Shown: positions 27,116-35,699, counted from the stretch's first letter. The stretch is 64,000 nucleotides of DNA from Gordonia liuliyuniae (GCF_021739025.1 NZ_JAKKOT010000003.1:806001-870000), one strand, 5' to 3'. Program-made: numbers and translations. Notes: generated by a model from the sequence alone, not told the origin.

Positions 27116-28156
27116 TCAGTCGAGCGGAGGGAGCTGCTCATACGATCCGCCGCCGTTGCCGCGGCCCGGTCCGCCGCGGGTCAACCGCTTCGGGAGACGT
27201 TCGGCGAGCCCGCCGATCGGCGCGACCGATGCGTTGAGCAGTTCGACGATGTCGTTGAGACGGTCGACGGTCTCCTGCATCGCCGCGAGGTTCGGGGGGA
27301 GCGACGCGAGCGTCGCGGACAGCTCGGTGAACTTGTCGAGCGGACCGCCCTCCTCGATGAGACGGTCCAGAGCACCACCCTCGCCCAGCAACTGGTCGAG
27401 CAGACCCTCGTCACTCGCGGCGCGGTCGAGGAGTCCGTCCTGTTTGGCGAGCTTCTCGAGTATTCCGTCCGGCGCGGTCAACTTGTCGACGATGCCGCCC
27501 TCCGAGGTGAGGCGCTCCAGGATGCCTTCGTTCTCGGTGAACTGGTCGACGACGCCGCCCTCGCGTGTGAGGCGGTCGAGCGGGCCGTCCTTGGCGGCGA
27601 GCCGCATCAGGATGCCGTTCTCGTCGGTCATCAGATCGAGGAAACCGCCTTCGGAGGTGAGGCGTTCGAGAATGCCTTCGTTCTCGGTGAACTGGTCGAC
27701 GACACCGCCCTCGCGTGTGAGGCGGTCGAGCGGGCCGTCCTTGGCGGCGAGCCGCATCAGGATGCCGTTCTCGTCGGTCATCTGATCGAGGATGCCGCCC
27801 TGCTCGGTCAACTTCTCGAGCAGACCGTTCGGCGCGGTGAGTCGGTCGATGACGCCGCCCGGCTGGACCAAACGGTCGAGCGGGCCGCCGTTGGCCAGAA
27901 GTCTGCCGAACGGACGGTCCGGCCCGAGGAGGTCGGCCACTTGGCTGAGGATCGCGAGCGGGGCGCGCACCGACGCGACGCCTGCCTCCGGCTCGACGCC
28001 GAGGACCTCGTTCACCTCGGACTCGATGCTGCCGGCGGTCAGCCGTACGACGTTGATGACCGACTCGGCCGTACCGAGCACGACACCGGTCGTCGCGAAT
28101 CCGACGCGGAACGGAAGACTGAGGACGTCGCGTGGATCGATCGGTGACCTGCTCAT
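27116..28156 (-). CDS. decapeptide-repeat protein
   Basis: A 346-residue protein from ATG 28156. Residues 1-80 are a non-repetitive, partly hydrophobic N-terminus without a clear signal peptide. Residues 81-280 are about 20 consecutive ten-residue units in perfect phase; all but the first begin with Gly. The consensus is G-[ILPV]-[LIV]-[DE]-[RKQ]-[LMF]-[TA]-x-x-[GNDE]. Residues 121-170 and 171-220 are almost identical, reflecting a 150-bp duplication. The C-terminus has a short amphipathic helix region and a Gly/Arg-rich tail. I do not recognise a family or function; a solenoid or coiled rod is plausible. Its neighbours, an SDR and a HhH-GPD protein, give no clear hint. Confidence 0.8.
   Translation of the reverse strand: MSRSPIDPRDVLSLPFRVGFATTGVVLGTAESVINVVRLTAGSIESEVNEVLGVEPEAGVASVRAPLAILSQVADLLGPDRPFGRLLANGGPLDRLVQPGGVIDRLTAPNGLLEKLTEQGGILDQMTDENGILMRLAAKDGPLDRLTREGGVVDQFTENEGILERLTSEGGFLDLMTDENGILMRLAAKDGPLDRLTREGGVVDQFTENEGILERLTSEGGIVDKLTAPDGILEKLAKQDGLLDRAASDEGLLDQLLGEGGALDRLIEEGGPLDKFTELSATLASLPPNLAAMQETVDRLNDIVELLNASVAPIGGLAERLPKRLTRGGPGRGNGGGSYEQLPPLD
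27497..27796. repeat. 150-bp tandem duplication inside the decapeptide-repeat gene
   Basis: 27647-27796 and 27497-27646 encode the same five decapeptide units with only a few differences (the first unit differs most). The near identity at DNA level indicates a recent duplication or ongoing homogenisation by recombination. Confidence 0.9.
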
Positions 28157-28190
28157 GCGCGAAAGTGTACCTGGCGGTTGCAGGAACTCG

Positions 28191-28754
28191 TCACTTCTTC
28201 GCAGCGGCTTTCGCGGCCTTCTTGAACTCGCGGACCTTGATCAGCGAGTCGCCGTCGACGACGTCGGCCACCGAGCGGAAACCCTTCTTGCCGTAGTCTC
28301 CGGTCACCGTCGTCCAACCGCTCGGCTTCACATCGAGTTGCTTCGCGAGGAGAGCGGTGAAGATCTTGGCCTTCTGCTCGCCGAAACCGGGAAGTGCTCG
28401 GATCCTGGCGAACAGGTCCTTCCCCGTCTTCGCGGTTGTCCAGATCGCCTCGGTGTCGCCGTCGTAGTCGGAGACGACCACTCGCGCCAACTCCTGGATG
28501 CGCCCGGCCATCGACCGTCCGTACCGGTGCACGGCCGGGGGAGTGGCACACAGATCGGCGAACACCTCCGGGTCGGCCGCCGCGATCGCCTCCGGATCGA
28601 GCGAGCCGAAACGCTCGGCGATCTTCGCCGGACCGGCGAACGCGCGCTCCATCGGGAACTGCTGATCCAACAGCATTCCCGTCAGGAGTGCGAAAGCGTC
28701 GGTGGACAGCAGTTCGTCTGCGACCGGGTCTTGAGCAATCTGCAGATTCGCCAT
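28191..28754 (-). CDS. HhH-GPD family DNA repair-like protein
   Basis: A 187-residue protein of the TIGR03252-type HhH-GPD group. The helix-hairpin-helix is L-P-G-F-G-E-Q-K-A-K near residues 118-127, and D-Q-Q-F appears in the N-terminal domain. It lacks the C-terminal iron-sulfur cysteine loop of MutY/Nth, and the Lys-rich C-terminus (K-K-A-A-K-A-A-A-K-K) may bind nucleic acid. A glycosylase role in base excision is plausible; catalytic residues cannot be assigned with confidence. It lies 34 bp upstream of the decapeptide-repeat gene on the same strand. Confidence 0.85.
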   Translation of the reverse strand: MANLQIAQDPVADELLSTDAFALLTGMLLDQQFPMERAFAGPAKIAERFGSLDPEAIAAADPEVFADLCATPPAVHRYGRSMAGRIQELARVVVSDYDGDTEAIWTTAKTGKDLFARIRALPGFGEQKAKIFTALLAKQLDVKPSGWTTVTGDYGKKGFRSVADVVDGDSLIKVREFKKAAKAAAKK

Positions 28755-28786
28755 GACGACATGGTAAGCGGTGGCACACTGGCCGC

Positions 28787-29326
28787 ATGCGCGAACAGGG
28801 GCTCAAGCGGGATGCACACATGTCGGTCATCAGACGCGGCGCGGTGGCGTTGTCGGCTACCGCCCTCGCGGGCGCCGGCATCGTCGCCGCGACGCCCGAC
28901 GCCACGGCGGCTCCGTGGGTCGGGGAGCACTACGTGAAGACGATCCGGTGCTCGGTCGCCGACCCGTGGCCTGCGCCGCGGATCCCCGTATCGATCGACC
29001 TCTACAGCGGTATCAAGTTTCCGTCCGACGGCCTGCCCGGCCCGGCGATCTCGTTGCGGGCCAACGACCCTCGCTCGGGAGGCCAGTGGGGCAACGTCAC
29101 CGAGTACACGATCTCCACGACGGTGAAGTGGAAGAACCTCCGGACCGGGCGCAGCGGGAAGGTGACCGTTCCCACGCGCGCCACCCACTACCAGTGGGAG
29201 GCCGTCGTTCACCCGGGCAAGGGGCCGGTGCGTTTGACGATCAAACAGAAGGTCGGTGCGCTCGCCTGGGTTCCGATGGTCAACCCGCAGTACCGGACGT
29301 GCACGACCACCTCGCCCAGTTGGTGA
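28787..29326 (+). CDS. secreted hypothetical protein
   Basis: A 179-residue protein from ATG 28787; an in-frame ATG at 28820 gives a more usual signal peptide start, and neither has a strong ribosome site. The signal is R-R-G-A-V-A-L-S-A-T-A-L-A-G-A-G with likely cleavage after A-T-A. The mature part of about 130 residues has two cysteines that could form a disulfide (I-R-C-S near its start, R-T-C-T near its end) and is rich in beta-forming residues. No family is recognised. Its stop codon lies in a 15-bp tandem repeat. Confidence 0.7.
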   Translation: MREQGLKRDAHMSVIRRGAVALSATALAGAGIVAATPDATAAPWVGEHYVKTIRCSVADPWPAPRIPVSIDLYSGIKFPSDGLPGPAISLRANDPRSGGQWGNVTEYTISTTVKWKNLRTGRSGKVTVPTRATHYQWEAVVHPGKGPVRLTIKQKVGALAWVPMVNPQYRTCTTTSPSW

Positions 29327-29377
29327 AGGCCCAGTCGGCGAAGGGCTAGTTGGTGAAGGGCTAGTCGGTGAGTGTGA
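29318..29377. repeat. 15-bp tandem repeats over a stop codon
   Basis: Four consecutive 15-bp units based on AGTTGGTGAAGGGCT begin at 29318, 29333, 29348 and 29363, the last being degenerate. The first unit contains the stop codon of the secreted protein gene (29324-29326). Confidence 0.85.
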
Positions 29378-29392
29378 GGGTGCTGCGCTGAT

Positions 29393-30607
29393 TCAGAAGA
29401 GCTTCTTCAAGAACGCGGTGAGCGCAGTCTTCTCCTGGTGATCGGCGTCCTTTACATCGCCCGTCAGGTAGGTCTTCGCTGACACCTTGTTGCTCGCGAG
29501 TTGCGCGGTCGTCAGGTACTGGAGGCTGGCCGGGACGTCGGTGTCGTCGTCTACCAGCTTCTGGCTCAACATGATCGGACGGCTGAAACCGCTCGACGGC
29601 AAGGCGAGCTGCGTGCGTAGGTCTGAGGTCAACGTCCGCTCCGACGAGATCGGCTTACGCACCAGGTCCGCGACGTTCGACGATCCGACCGCTTTGGTGA
29701 GGGCCGGCTCGCACAGCTTCTTCGCCTTGGTGACGAGTTCGCGCCCACGCGTCGACAGCAGCGGGGCGATCTCGTCGGACGGCAGCGACGACAGGGTGTA
29801 GACGACGTCGGCGACAGTCGACGGCGACACCTTCGCCGATTGCGGGCTCAGGCCGGTCACCACGTCGGCGTAGCCGACGGGGAGGGTGGTCGCCGTGGCG
29901 CCGCGGAAGTCCAGTTTCGCCGACCCGGACTTCGACGCGGTCCTCGCGAGATCGACGGCGACAGCGGCTCCCTGTCCGTCGCCGACCGCAGCCCAGCGCG
30001 ACGACAACGACGGCTCGACGTCGAGGGCGGCCCGCACCGCATCGGTCACGCCCTTCGCGGCGACCGAGTAGTCGACGTACTGCGGGGAACCGTCGGTGCC
30101 GATCACCGAGTAGTCAGGGACGACCACCGCGTAGTCCTCGCGCAGCAGGTCGGACACGGCGCCGGTGTCGCGAGCGACTCGTGCCTGGGTGGGTCCGCAG
30201 TCTTCGGAGACCCCGTCGGCGTCGTGGGCGTATGCGACGACCGGCCAACCGGCCGCCGGAGCCTTGCCTTTCGGAGTCAGCACGACGGCCGTCGTCAAGT
30301 GTGTGCGGTCGTCGCTGCCCTGCGTCCAGAAGCTGTACTGCTGACCGTTCGCGGCGCCGGTCACGAGGCTGTCGTCGGCGATGGGTCTGCTCGCGAACAC
30401 CGAGCCTGCGGTCTGGCCACCGCGCGCCGTCTCGCCTGCGGCCTGTTCGGGGTCGGCGAACGCCTGGGTGGTGCAGACTCCGGCGCCGATGAGTCCGGCC
30501 GCCACGGCGACGGCTCCGACCGCGACCGTCGGACGCGACGTGAGCGCACGGCGTTTCGGCCGTCCGGGGCCGGGGGTTGCGACGATGCGGCGGGGTTGCG
30601 CGGTCAT
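29393..30607 (-). CDS. secreted lipase-like alpha/beta hydrolase lacking the nucleophile serine
   Basis: A 404-residue exported protein from ATG 30607. A long n-region (residues 1-30, P-K-R-R) precedes a hydrophobic segment and cleavage near T-Q-A-F-A. The body resembles secretory lipases (LIP family): H-D-A-D-G at the oxyanion loop, V-V-V-P-D-Y after it, and D-A-D-H near the C-terminus for Asp and His. At the nucleophile elbow, however, the sequence is A-V-G-D-G-Q-G-A: Gly occupies the Ser position of G-x-S-x-G. It may be an inactive or binding homologue. The neighbouring genes at 30654 and 31923 on the same strand are also secreted. Confidence 0.75.
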   Translation of the reverse strand: MTAQPRRIVATPGPGRPKRRALTSRPTVAVGAVAVAAGLIGAGVCTTQAFADPEQAAGETARGGQTAGSVFASRPIADDSLVTGAANGQQYSFWTQGSDDRTHLTTAVVLTPKGKAPAAGWPVVAYAHDADGVSEDCGPTQARVARDTGAVSDLLREDYAVVVPDYSVIGTDGSPQYVDYSVAAKGVTDAVRAALDVEPSLSSRWAAVGDGQGAAVAVDLARTASKSGSAKLDFRGATATTLPVGYADVVTGLSPQSAKVSPSTVADVVYTLSSLPSDEIAPLLSTRGRELVTKAKKLCEPALTKAVGSSNVADLVRKPISSERTLTSDLRTQLALPSSGFSRPIMLSQKLVDDDTDVPASLQYLTTAQLASNKVSAKTYLTGDVKDADHQEKTALTAFLKKLF

Positions 30608-30653
30608 GGAGGTGTCCTCGAGTCTTCTGCGGTGAACGTGGCGTTCGGCTGGG

Positions 30654-31736
30654 TCAGTCATTGGTGACTGCGCCCAGGGCGGGGAGGAAGTAGCAGGTGC
30701 GCCCGCCGGTCGTCGTGGTGCCGAAGACGGCAGACAGAACCGTGCCCTCACCGGTCGACGCACGTGCCATGCGGATCCCGTGGAATCCGTCGGCGGCGGC
30801 GAGTGCCTTCAACAGCGGGCCCGCGGACTTGTCGTCGCCGAGGGGCTTGAGTGCTTCCATCCCACCCTGCATCGTCGACGTGTTGAACCACGCGACCTGG
30901 AGGTTGGCTGAGTCGGGCTTGGACGGCGGAACCAACGCGTACGCTGTCTCACCGTCGTCGACGGCCTGCAGGGCCTTCGATGCGTTCGGGTCCACGAGCT
31001 TCAGGAGATTGTCGGCTCCGGTGCCGCGCAGCAGGTTCGCCAGGGCGGAGTCCTTAGCGACGGGCCACGGACCGGGCGCGGCGACGGCGGGCGCCGTCAC
31101 GATGCCGAGCGGGTTGTCGTCGGTCGGGGCGGCGCAGAACGGCGCGATCGCGGGGGAGAGCATCTGGGTTCCGGTGAGCTTCTCGAGCGTCGCGATCACA
31201 TTGCCGCTGCCTGCCTTCTCCGCGGCGGGCGTCGTCGCGGTGCCCGACACCGGACTGGGCGCAGTCGCATTCGGATCAGGCACGTTTGGATCCGTCGCGT
31301 TCGGATCGGTCGCGTTCGGATCGGTCGCGTTCGGATCGGTCTGCAGGAGCGAGTCGAGTGCGTCGGGGTTGATGCCGAAGCTGGTCAACAGTCCGGACGG
31401 GTCGATCTGTCCTTCCGAGCCGAGGATCGACGAGAGCGCGCCGATCGCCGATTCGTCGCCGCCGGACTGTTTGAGAGCGCGCAGAAGTTCTGCGAGCTCG
31501 GCGTCGCCGGGGATGCCGGAGAGAGTCGGGGTCTCGCCTTCGGGCGTGGCTGGCGCGGTGGGGGTGGCTGGCGCGCTGGGAGTGGCTGGCGCGGTGGGCG
31601 TGGCTGGCGCGGTGGGAGTGGTGGGACTTGTCGTCTCAGGTTCTGCGGTCGCGTGCCCGGGAGCGCCGAGGGCGACTGCCAATGCGGCTGCTGCGCCGAC
31701 GATTCCGATCCGAACCGAGCTTCTGACGACGGCCAC
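30654..31736 (-). CDS. secreted hypothetical protein with Pro/Thr and DPNAT repeats
   Basis: A 360-residue protein. GTG 31736 is chosen because GGAGGAA lies at 31741-31747; a GTG at 31766 is the alternative. A signal peptide (V-A-V-V-R-S-S-V-R-I-G-I-V-G) ends near A-T-A-E. A T-P-[TS]-A-P-A linker repeated four times follows, and a D-P-N-A-T array comes at about residue 135. The C-terminal 180 residues form a compact domain with two cysteines. The linkers resemble cell-wall spacers. I do not recognise the family. It lies 46 bp upstream of the lipase-like gene and may be cotranscribed with it. Confidence 0.7.
   Translation of the reverse strand: MAVVRSSVRIGIVGAAAALAVALGAPGHATAEPETTSPTTPTAPATPTAPATPSAPATPTAPATPEGETPTLSGIPGDAELAELLRALKQSGGDESAIGALSSILGSEGQIDPSGLLTSFGINPDALDSLLQTDPNATDPNATDPNATDPNVPDPNATAPSPVSGTATTPAAEKAGSGNVIATLEKLTGTQMLSPAIAPFCAAPTDDNPLGIVTAPAVAAPGPWPVAKDSALANLLRGTGADNLLKLVDPNASKALQAVDDGETAYALVPPSKPDSANLQVAWFNTSTMQGGMEALKPLGDDKSAGPLLKALAAADGFHGIRMARASTGEGTVLSAVFGTTTTGGRTCYFLPALGAVTND
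31273..31347. repeat. 15-bp coding repeats (DPNAT array)
   Basis: Units of 15 bp (GGATCGGTCGCGTTC and close variants) start at 31273, 31288, 31303, 31318 and 31333. On the minus strand they encode the D-P-N-A-T/D-P-N-V-P pentapeptides. Confidence 0.9.
31546..31617. repeat. 18-bp coding repeats (Pro/Thr/Ala linker)
   Basis: Four consecutive 18-bp units based on GTGGCTGGCGCGGTGGGC start at 31546, 31564, 31582 and 31600. On the minus strand they encode the six-residue T-P-T-A-P-A-type linker units after the signal peptide. Confidence 0.9.
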
Positions 31737-31872
31737 TGGCTTCCTCCACAACTGCTGAGTCGCCACACGAGCATTGTTGCTGGTGTGACAGATGGTGTTG
31801 GAGTTAATAGTGGTGCGGTCGGTGGGCGAAACTCAAGGAGCGAGTCCGAGTTGTGACATTGCCGCGACACGA

Positions 31873-31905
31873 CAGTGCCCTCCGGGTGGGACCCGGAGGG
31901 CACTG
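31873..31905. terminator. 15-bp perfect hairpin terminator
   Basis: CAGTGCCCTCCGGGT at 31873-31887 pairs exactly with 31891-31905 around a GGG loop. It lies just downstream of the secreted-protein gene ending at 31923 and before the next minus-strand gene starting at 31736, so it separates their transcripts. Confidence 0.8.
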
Positions 31906-31922
31906 ATCGTCGCGGTCTGGGG

Positions 31923-32786
31923 TCAGATGATCGCGGTGCCGATGGTCGGCGCGATCATGCACGAGATGGTGCGACCCTTGGTCTTGGTGGTCACTTCGCC
32001 GTAGACGGTCGAGACGATGCGGCCACGGCCGGTCTTCGCGATACCGGTGAAGGTGCCCGGACCCTTGGTGGCGTTGATCTTCGCATTCGGCTTCAGTGTG
32101 GTCTGTCCGGTGCGACCGTTCTCCAGGTTCAGCCAGGAGACGTAGAGTCGGTGGGCCGACGACGCCTTCGCCGGGCCGGTGCCGAGGCTCGTGTAGACGA
32201 ATCCGGCCTGACCACGCTTCGGTCCGGGAGCGGGGGCCGACTGCGGGCCCGCGGTCGCCAGCGCCATGCCGACCGAGTTGCCGTTGCCGGGCATGCAGCC
32301 GAAGCCGAGTGTCGGGTACAGGAACTGCTGGATACGCGGCTTCTTCGGCCCGGTCGGGATGTTCGGCGCGTCCTTGTCCTTGGCTGCGTCGCGCTTGGCC
32401 GCCGGAATGGCGCCCGCGGCGACGGCCTGCTGCTTGCCGGGCTCGCCGAGGAAGTCGATGAGGCTGCGCCAGGTGGCTCCGGCCTGCTTCGGGACGGCCG
32501 GATTGTCGGCGAGGGAGCGCGCATGGTCGAGCAGCGCGGTGTCGACCTTGCCGTTCTCGTCGCGTGTGGCGACCGAGCCGAGCAGCGCAGGGGCGAAGGT
32601 GCCGAGTGATTTGAGGATCTCGGGGTCGACGTCGGGCGCCTTGTCGGGGAGCGGAATGGTCTGCTCGGACGGCGTCTCGGCAGTGGTGGCGGGCTCGGCG
32701 TGCGCCGTGGCCGGGGCGATGAGAGCGCCGGTCACCGCGAATGCGGCGACGAGCGTGGCGGTGCGGCTGATGCGCGCGAATCGCAC
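31923..32786 (-). CDS. secreted hypothetical protein
   Basis: A 287-residue protein from GTG 32786; ATG 32843 would add 19 residues. A signal peptide (R-T-A-T-L-V-A-A-F-A-V-T-G-A-L) cleaves near A-H-A-E. The mature chain begins with an acidic low-complexity part and ends with a domain of about 120 residues containing C-M-P-G-N-G-N-S and I-S-C-M, probably disulfide-linked. The F-V-Y-T-S-L-G-T-G-P-A and W-L-N-L-E-N-G-R-T-G elements suggest a small beta-rich fold. The function is unknown. A strong terminator follows. Confidence 0.7.
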   Translation of the reverse strand: MRFARISRTATLVAAFAVTGALIAPATAHAEPATTAETPSEQTIPLPDKAPDVDPEILKSLGTFAPALLGSVATRDENGKVDTALLDHARSLADNPAVPKQAGATWRSLIDFLGEPGKQQAVAAGAIPAAKRDAAKDKDAPNIPTGPKKPRIQQFLYPTLGFGCMPGNGNSVGMALATAGPQSAPAPGPKRGQAGFVYTSLGTGPAKASSAHRLYVSWLNLENGRTGQTTLKPNAKINATKGPGTFTGIAKTGRGRIVSTVYGEVTTKTKGRTISCMIAPTIGTAII

Positions 32787-32945
32787 TGCGGATCCAATCG
32801 GTAGATGGGACGGACGGTGACGCGAGTCTAACGCGAACACCATGAAACTACTGAGGCTGGTGTGAAAATTGTTATCCGTGTGAAACATGGGGTGACGGTG
32901 GCGTCATCGAGCACCGGTAGCCTCGAAACATCTGCCGTCTCCTGG

Positions 32946-32973
32946 TTAGATTCGTCAGAGTTAGATTCGTCAG
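32946..32973. repeat. 15-bp tandem duplication upstream of the thiamine-type ABC operon
   Basis: TTAGATTCGTCAG occurs at 32946-32958 and 32961-32973 with a period of 15 bp. It lies about 60 bp before the start of the substrate-binding protein and may overlap its promoter. Confidence 0.8.
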
Positions 32974-33030
32974 GGACCGGTGCGCCGTTACGGCGGACAG
33001 CACGCCGCAGAGACCGCAGGAGACCACCGA

Positions 33031-34077
33031 GTGGAGAACCTTGCAGTGAAACGCAGAGCGCAGACGATGCGTCGGCTACTGGCGGTCGGCGTCGTCGCCG
33101 TCGTCGCCGCCAGTTCGTTCGCGTGTACGTCGTCCGACGGCGCCGACGAGGTGAATCTGCTGACCCACGACTCGTTCGAACTCCCGCAGAATCTGCTCGA
33201 CAAGTTTCAGGACGAGACCGGACTCAAACTGAACATCGTGCGGTCCGGAGACGCCGGACAGCTGTCGTCGGTGGTGTCACTGACTCCGGGATCGCCTAAG
33301 GGTGACGCCGTGTTCGGCATCGACAACACCTTCGCCGCCCGGCCGATCGATGCGGGGGCGCTGGAGCCGTACACATCGCCCCTCGCGAAGAACGGCGCAG
33401 CCGACTATGCGGTGGGCCCTCACCCCGGCCAGCTGACGGCGGTCGACCGCGGCGACGTCTGCGTCAACGTCGACGAAGCGTGGTTCGACAGCAACCGACT
33501 CGAGCCGCCGACCAGCATCGACGACCTGGTCGACCCCGAGTACCGCGACCTGACGGTGCTGATGGACCCGGCGACGTCGTCGCCCGGCATGAGCTTCTTG
33601 CTGTCGACCGTCGGCCGCTACGGGAAGAAGGCCCCGGACTACTGGCGCGCACTGAGCGGCAACGGCGCGCAGGTCGTGGCGGGCTGGGAGATCGCCTACA
33701 ACCAAGTCTTCAGTGCCGGAGAGGGGCACGGCGACAAGCCGATCGTCGTCTCGTACGCGTCGAGTCCGGCCGCGACGCCGGGCACCCACGCCATCCTCGA
33801 CAGCTGCTTCGCGCAGATCGAGTACGTCGGCGTGCTCAAGGGCGCGCGCAATGTGGAGGGCGCGAAGAAGGCCGTCGACTTCCTACTCAGTCCCGAGGTG
33901 CAGGCCGCGCTGCCGACCTCGATGTACGTGTATCCCGTCCAGAAGGGTGTTCAGCTGCCCTTCTCCTGGCGTCAGCGAGCGCCGGCCCCAGCGTGGACCG
34001 TGCGCATGGACCCCGACTACATCAACAAGAACCGTGAGGAATGGCTCACGCAGTGGCGCGAGACGGTGAAACGCTGA
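33031..34077 (+). CDS. thiB: thiamine-type ABC transporter substrate-binding lipoprotein
   Basis: A binding protein of about 348 residues. GTG 33031 has AGGAGA eight bases upstream; GTG 33046 is a close alternative. A lipoprotein signal ends with S-S-F-A-C. The mature part matches ThiB/TbpA-type proteins: L-L-T-H-D-S-F at the start, the D-A-V-F-G-I-D-N-T hinge, W-F-D-S-N-R, and D-P-A-T-S-S-P-G-M-S-F. It should deliver thiamine or a related compound to the permease coded next. The permease overlaps its 3' end. No TPP riboswitch was found upstream. Confidence 0.85.
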   Translation: MENLAVKRRAQTMRRLLAVGVVAVVAASSFACTSSDGADEVNLLTHDSFELPQNLLDKFQDETGLKLNIVRSGDAGQLSSVVSLTPGSPKGDAVFGIDNTFAARPIDAGALEPYTSPLAKNGAADYAVGPHPGQLTAVDRGDVCVNVDEAWFDSNRLEPPTSIDDLVDPEYRDLTVLMDPATSSPGMSFLLSTVGRYGKKAPDYWRALSGNGAQVVAGWEIAYNQVFSAGEGHGDKPIVVSYASSPAATPGTHAILDSCFAQIEYVGVLKGARNVEGAKKAVDFLLSPEVQAALPTSMYVYPVQKGVQLPFSWRQRAPAPAWTVRMDPDYINKNREEWLTQWRETVKR

Positions 34078-35699
34078 GCTTTCGCTCGCGCGGAGCGTTC
34101 GGCCTGGCGCGTGGGTTCGGTGCGCTCGTTCCGCTCGTATTCACGGCTGTCGTGTTCGCGTGGCCGCTCGGCGTTCTAGTGATGCGTGCCTTCGACGACG
34201 ACGACGCGACCACGCTCACCCAGTCGTGGTCGCGGACCGGGGCGCTGGGCCTGCTGGGCGTCACCGCGTTGCAGGCGGCGGTGTCGGCGGTGGCGGCGCT
34301 CGTCGTGGCTGCGCCGATCGTCTGGCTGCTGTCCAGGGCGAAGCTCCCGGGAACGAGCCTGCTTCGGGTGATCGTCACGCTGCCATTCGTGCTGCCGACC
34401 GTCGTCGTCGGTGTCGCCTTCCGCGCCGTGTTCGACGGTCCGCTCGCGTTCCTCGGCGTCGAACAGGGGTGGACGTCGATCATCGCGGCGCACACGTTCC
34501 TCAACGTCGCCGTCGTCGTGCGGGTGGTCTCGGCAGCCTGGCAACGGGTGGATCCGCGGCAGGTCGCGGCCGCCCGCGCGCTCGGGGCGTCGCCGACCAG
34601 GGCGTTCCTCGACGTCGTCGCGCCCCGACTGCTGCCCGCTGTTGCGGCTGCATTCGCGCTGATCTTCCTGTTCTGCTCCACCAGTTACGGTGTCGTCGTG
34701 ATCCTGGGCGGCGGCACCGCACGCACCCTGGAGACGGAGATTTACCTGCAGGGCATCGGTTACGCGAGACTGCCCGATGCCGTCGCGCTGTCGGTGCTGC
34801 AGATCGGCGTGGTGTTGGCGGCGCTCGCCGTGGCGCGACTGCTCGGATCGGCTCGCGTACCGCAGAGCGGGACGACCTCGCACGCCGAGCGTCCCCGTGG
34901 CATCGGGTGGATCGCGGTGATCGCCGTCCTCGGGTGGATCGGTGTGTGGCTGGTGCTTCCGATCGCGACGCTCGTGGTCCGATCGTTGCGTCCCGGTGGA
35001 CACTGGGGTCTGGTCGGCTATCGGGCGATGTTCGACGACACCTACGGCGAGTCGGCCGTCGCGTCCCTGCGGTATTCGGTGACCAGCGCCTTGCTGGCGA
35101 CAGCGATCGCTGTCGTCGTCGGACTGCTCACCGCGGCCACGCTGACCAGAGGCGGTGGATTGGTGGCCCGCGCCGGCGCAGTCCTGGCGATCCTGCCGTT
35201 GGGGATCAGCGCGGTCACCCTCGGATTCGGGTACACGCTGGCGTTGGCCGAACTGCCCTACGAGGTGGCGGCGTCGCCGCTGATCGTCCCGTGCGTGCAG
35301 GCGTTGATCGCGATCCCGGTGGTCGTCGGCGTCATGGTGCCCGCCCTCGAACAAGTGCCCCAGCGGCTGCGGGACGCGGCCGCGACACTCGGTGCTCGGG
35401 GCCCACGCGTGTTCGTCACCGTCGACCTTCGGCTCACCGCGAAGTCGTTGGCCGCGGCCGCCGCGTTCGCGTTCGTGATGGCGATCGGCGAGTTCGGTGC
35501 GACGACGTTCCTGGCCCGGGCCAACACGACGACGCTGCCGGTCCTCATCGGCTCACTGATGGGTCGACCCGGCGCCGACAACTACGCGGCAGCGATGGCC
35601 GCGTCCGTCCTGCTCGTCGCGGTGAGTGCGGTGGTCGTCGCCGCCGTCGAGTTCGCGGCGCGCACGAGAACCGGTGACAGGAGGCGCAAGCGGTGCTGA
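34053..35699 (+). CDS. thiP: thiamine-type ABC transporter permease, two fused domains
   Basis: A 548-residue permease with two binding-protein-dependent transport domains in one chain, as in ThiP. GTG 34053 is chosen because GAGGA lies ten bases upstream; ATG 34041 directly abuts that site. It overlaps the binding-protein gene by 25 bp. The two EAA loops are A-A-R-A-L-G-A-S-P-T-R-A-F (first half) and D-A-A-A-T-L-G-A-R-G-P-R-V-F (second half). About twelve hydrophobic segments are present. It is followed by its ATPase with a short overlap. Confidence 0.88.
   Translation: MARDGETLSFRSRGAFGLARGFGALVPLVFTAVVFAWPLGVLVMRAFDDDDATTLTQSWSRTGALGLLGVTALQAAVSAVAALVVAAPIVWLLSRAKLPGTSLLRVIVTLPFVLPTVVVGVAFRAVFDGPLAFLGVEQGWTSIIAAHTFLNVAVVVRVVSAAWQRVDPRQVAAARALGASPTRAFLDVVAPRLLPAVAAAFALIFLFCSTSYGVVVILGGGTARTLETEIYLQGIGYARLPDAVALSVLQIGVVLAALAVARLLGSARVPQSGTTSHAERPRGIGWIAVIAVLGWIGVWLVLPIATLVVRSLRPGGHWGLVGYRAMFDDTYGESAVASLRYSVTSALLATAIAVVVGLLTAATLTRGGGLVARAGAVLAILPLGISAVTLGFGYTLALAELPYEVAASPLIVPCVQALIAIPVVVGVMVPALEQVPQRLRDAAATLGARGPRVFVTVDLRLTAKSLAAAAAFAFVMAIGEFGATTFLARANTTTLPVLIGSLMGRPGADNYAAAMAASVLLVAVSAVVVAAVEFAARTRTGDRRRKRC

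Noticed and set aside
27476..28066. Pentapeptide-repeat (quadrilateral beta-helix) protein
   Set aside because: The period is ten with Gly at position 1, and the A-[DN]-L-x-x pentapeptide consensus is missing.
32886..33030. Possible TPP riboswitch upstream of the thiamine-type ABC operon
   Set aside because: The conserved CTGAGA and ACC...GAACCTGA elements are absent; only a 15-bp direct duplication is seen.
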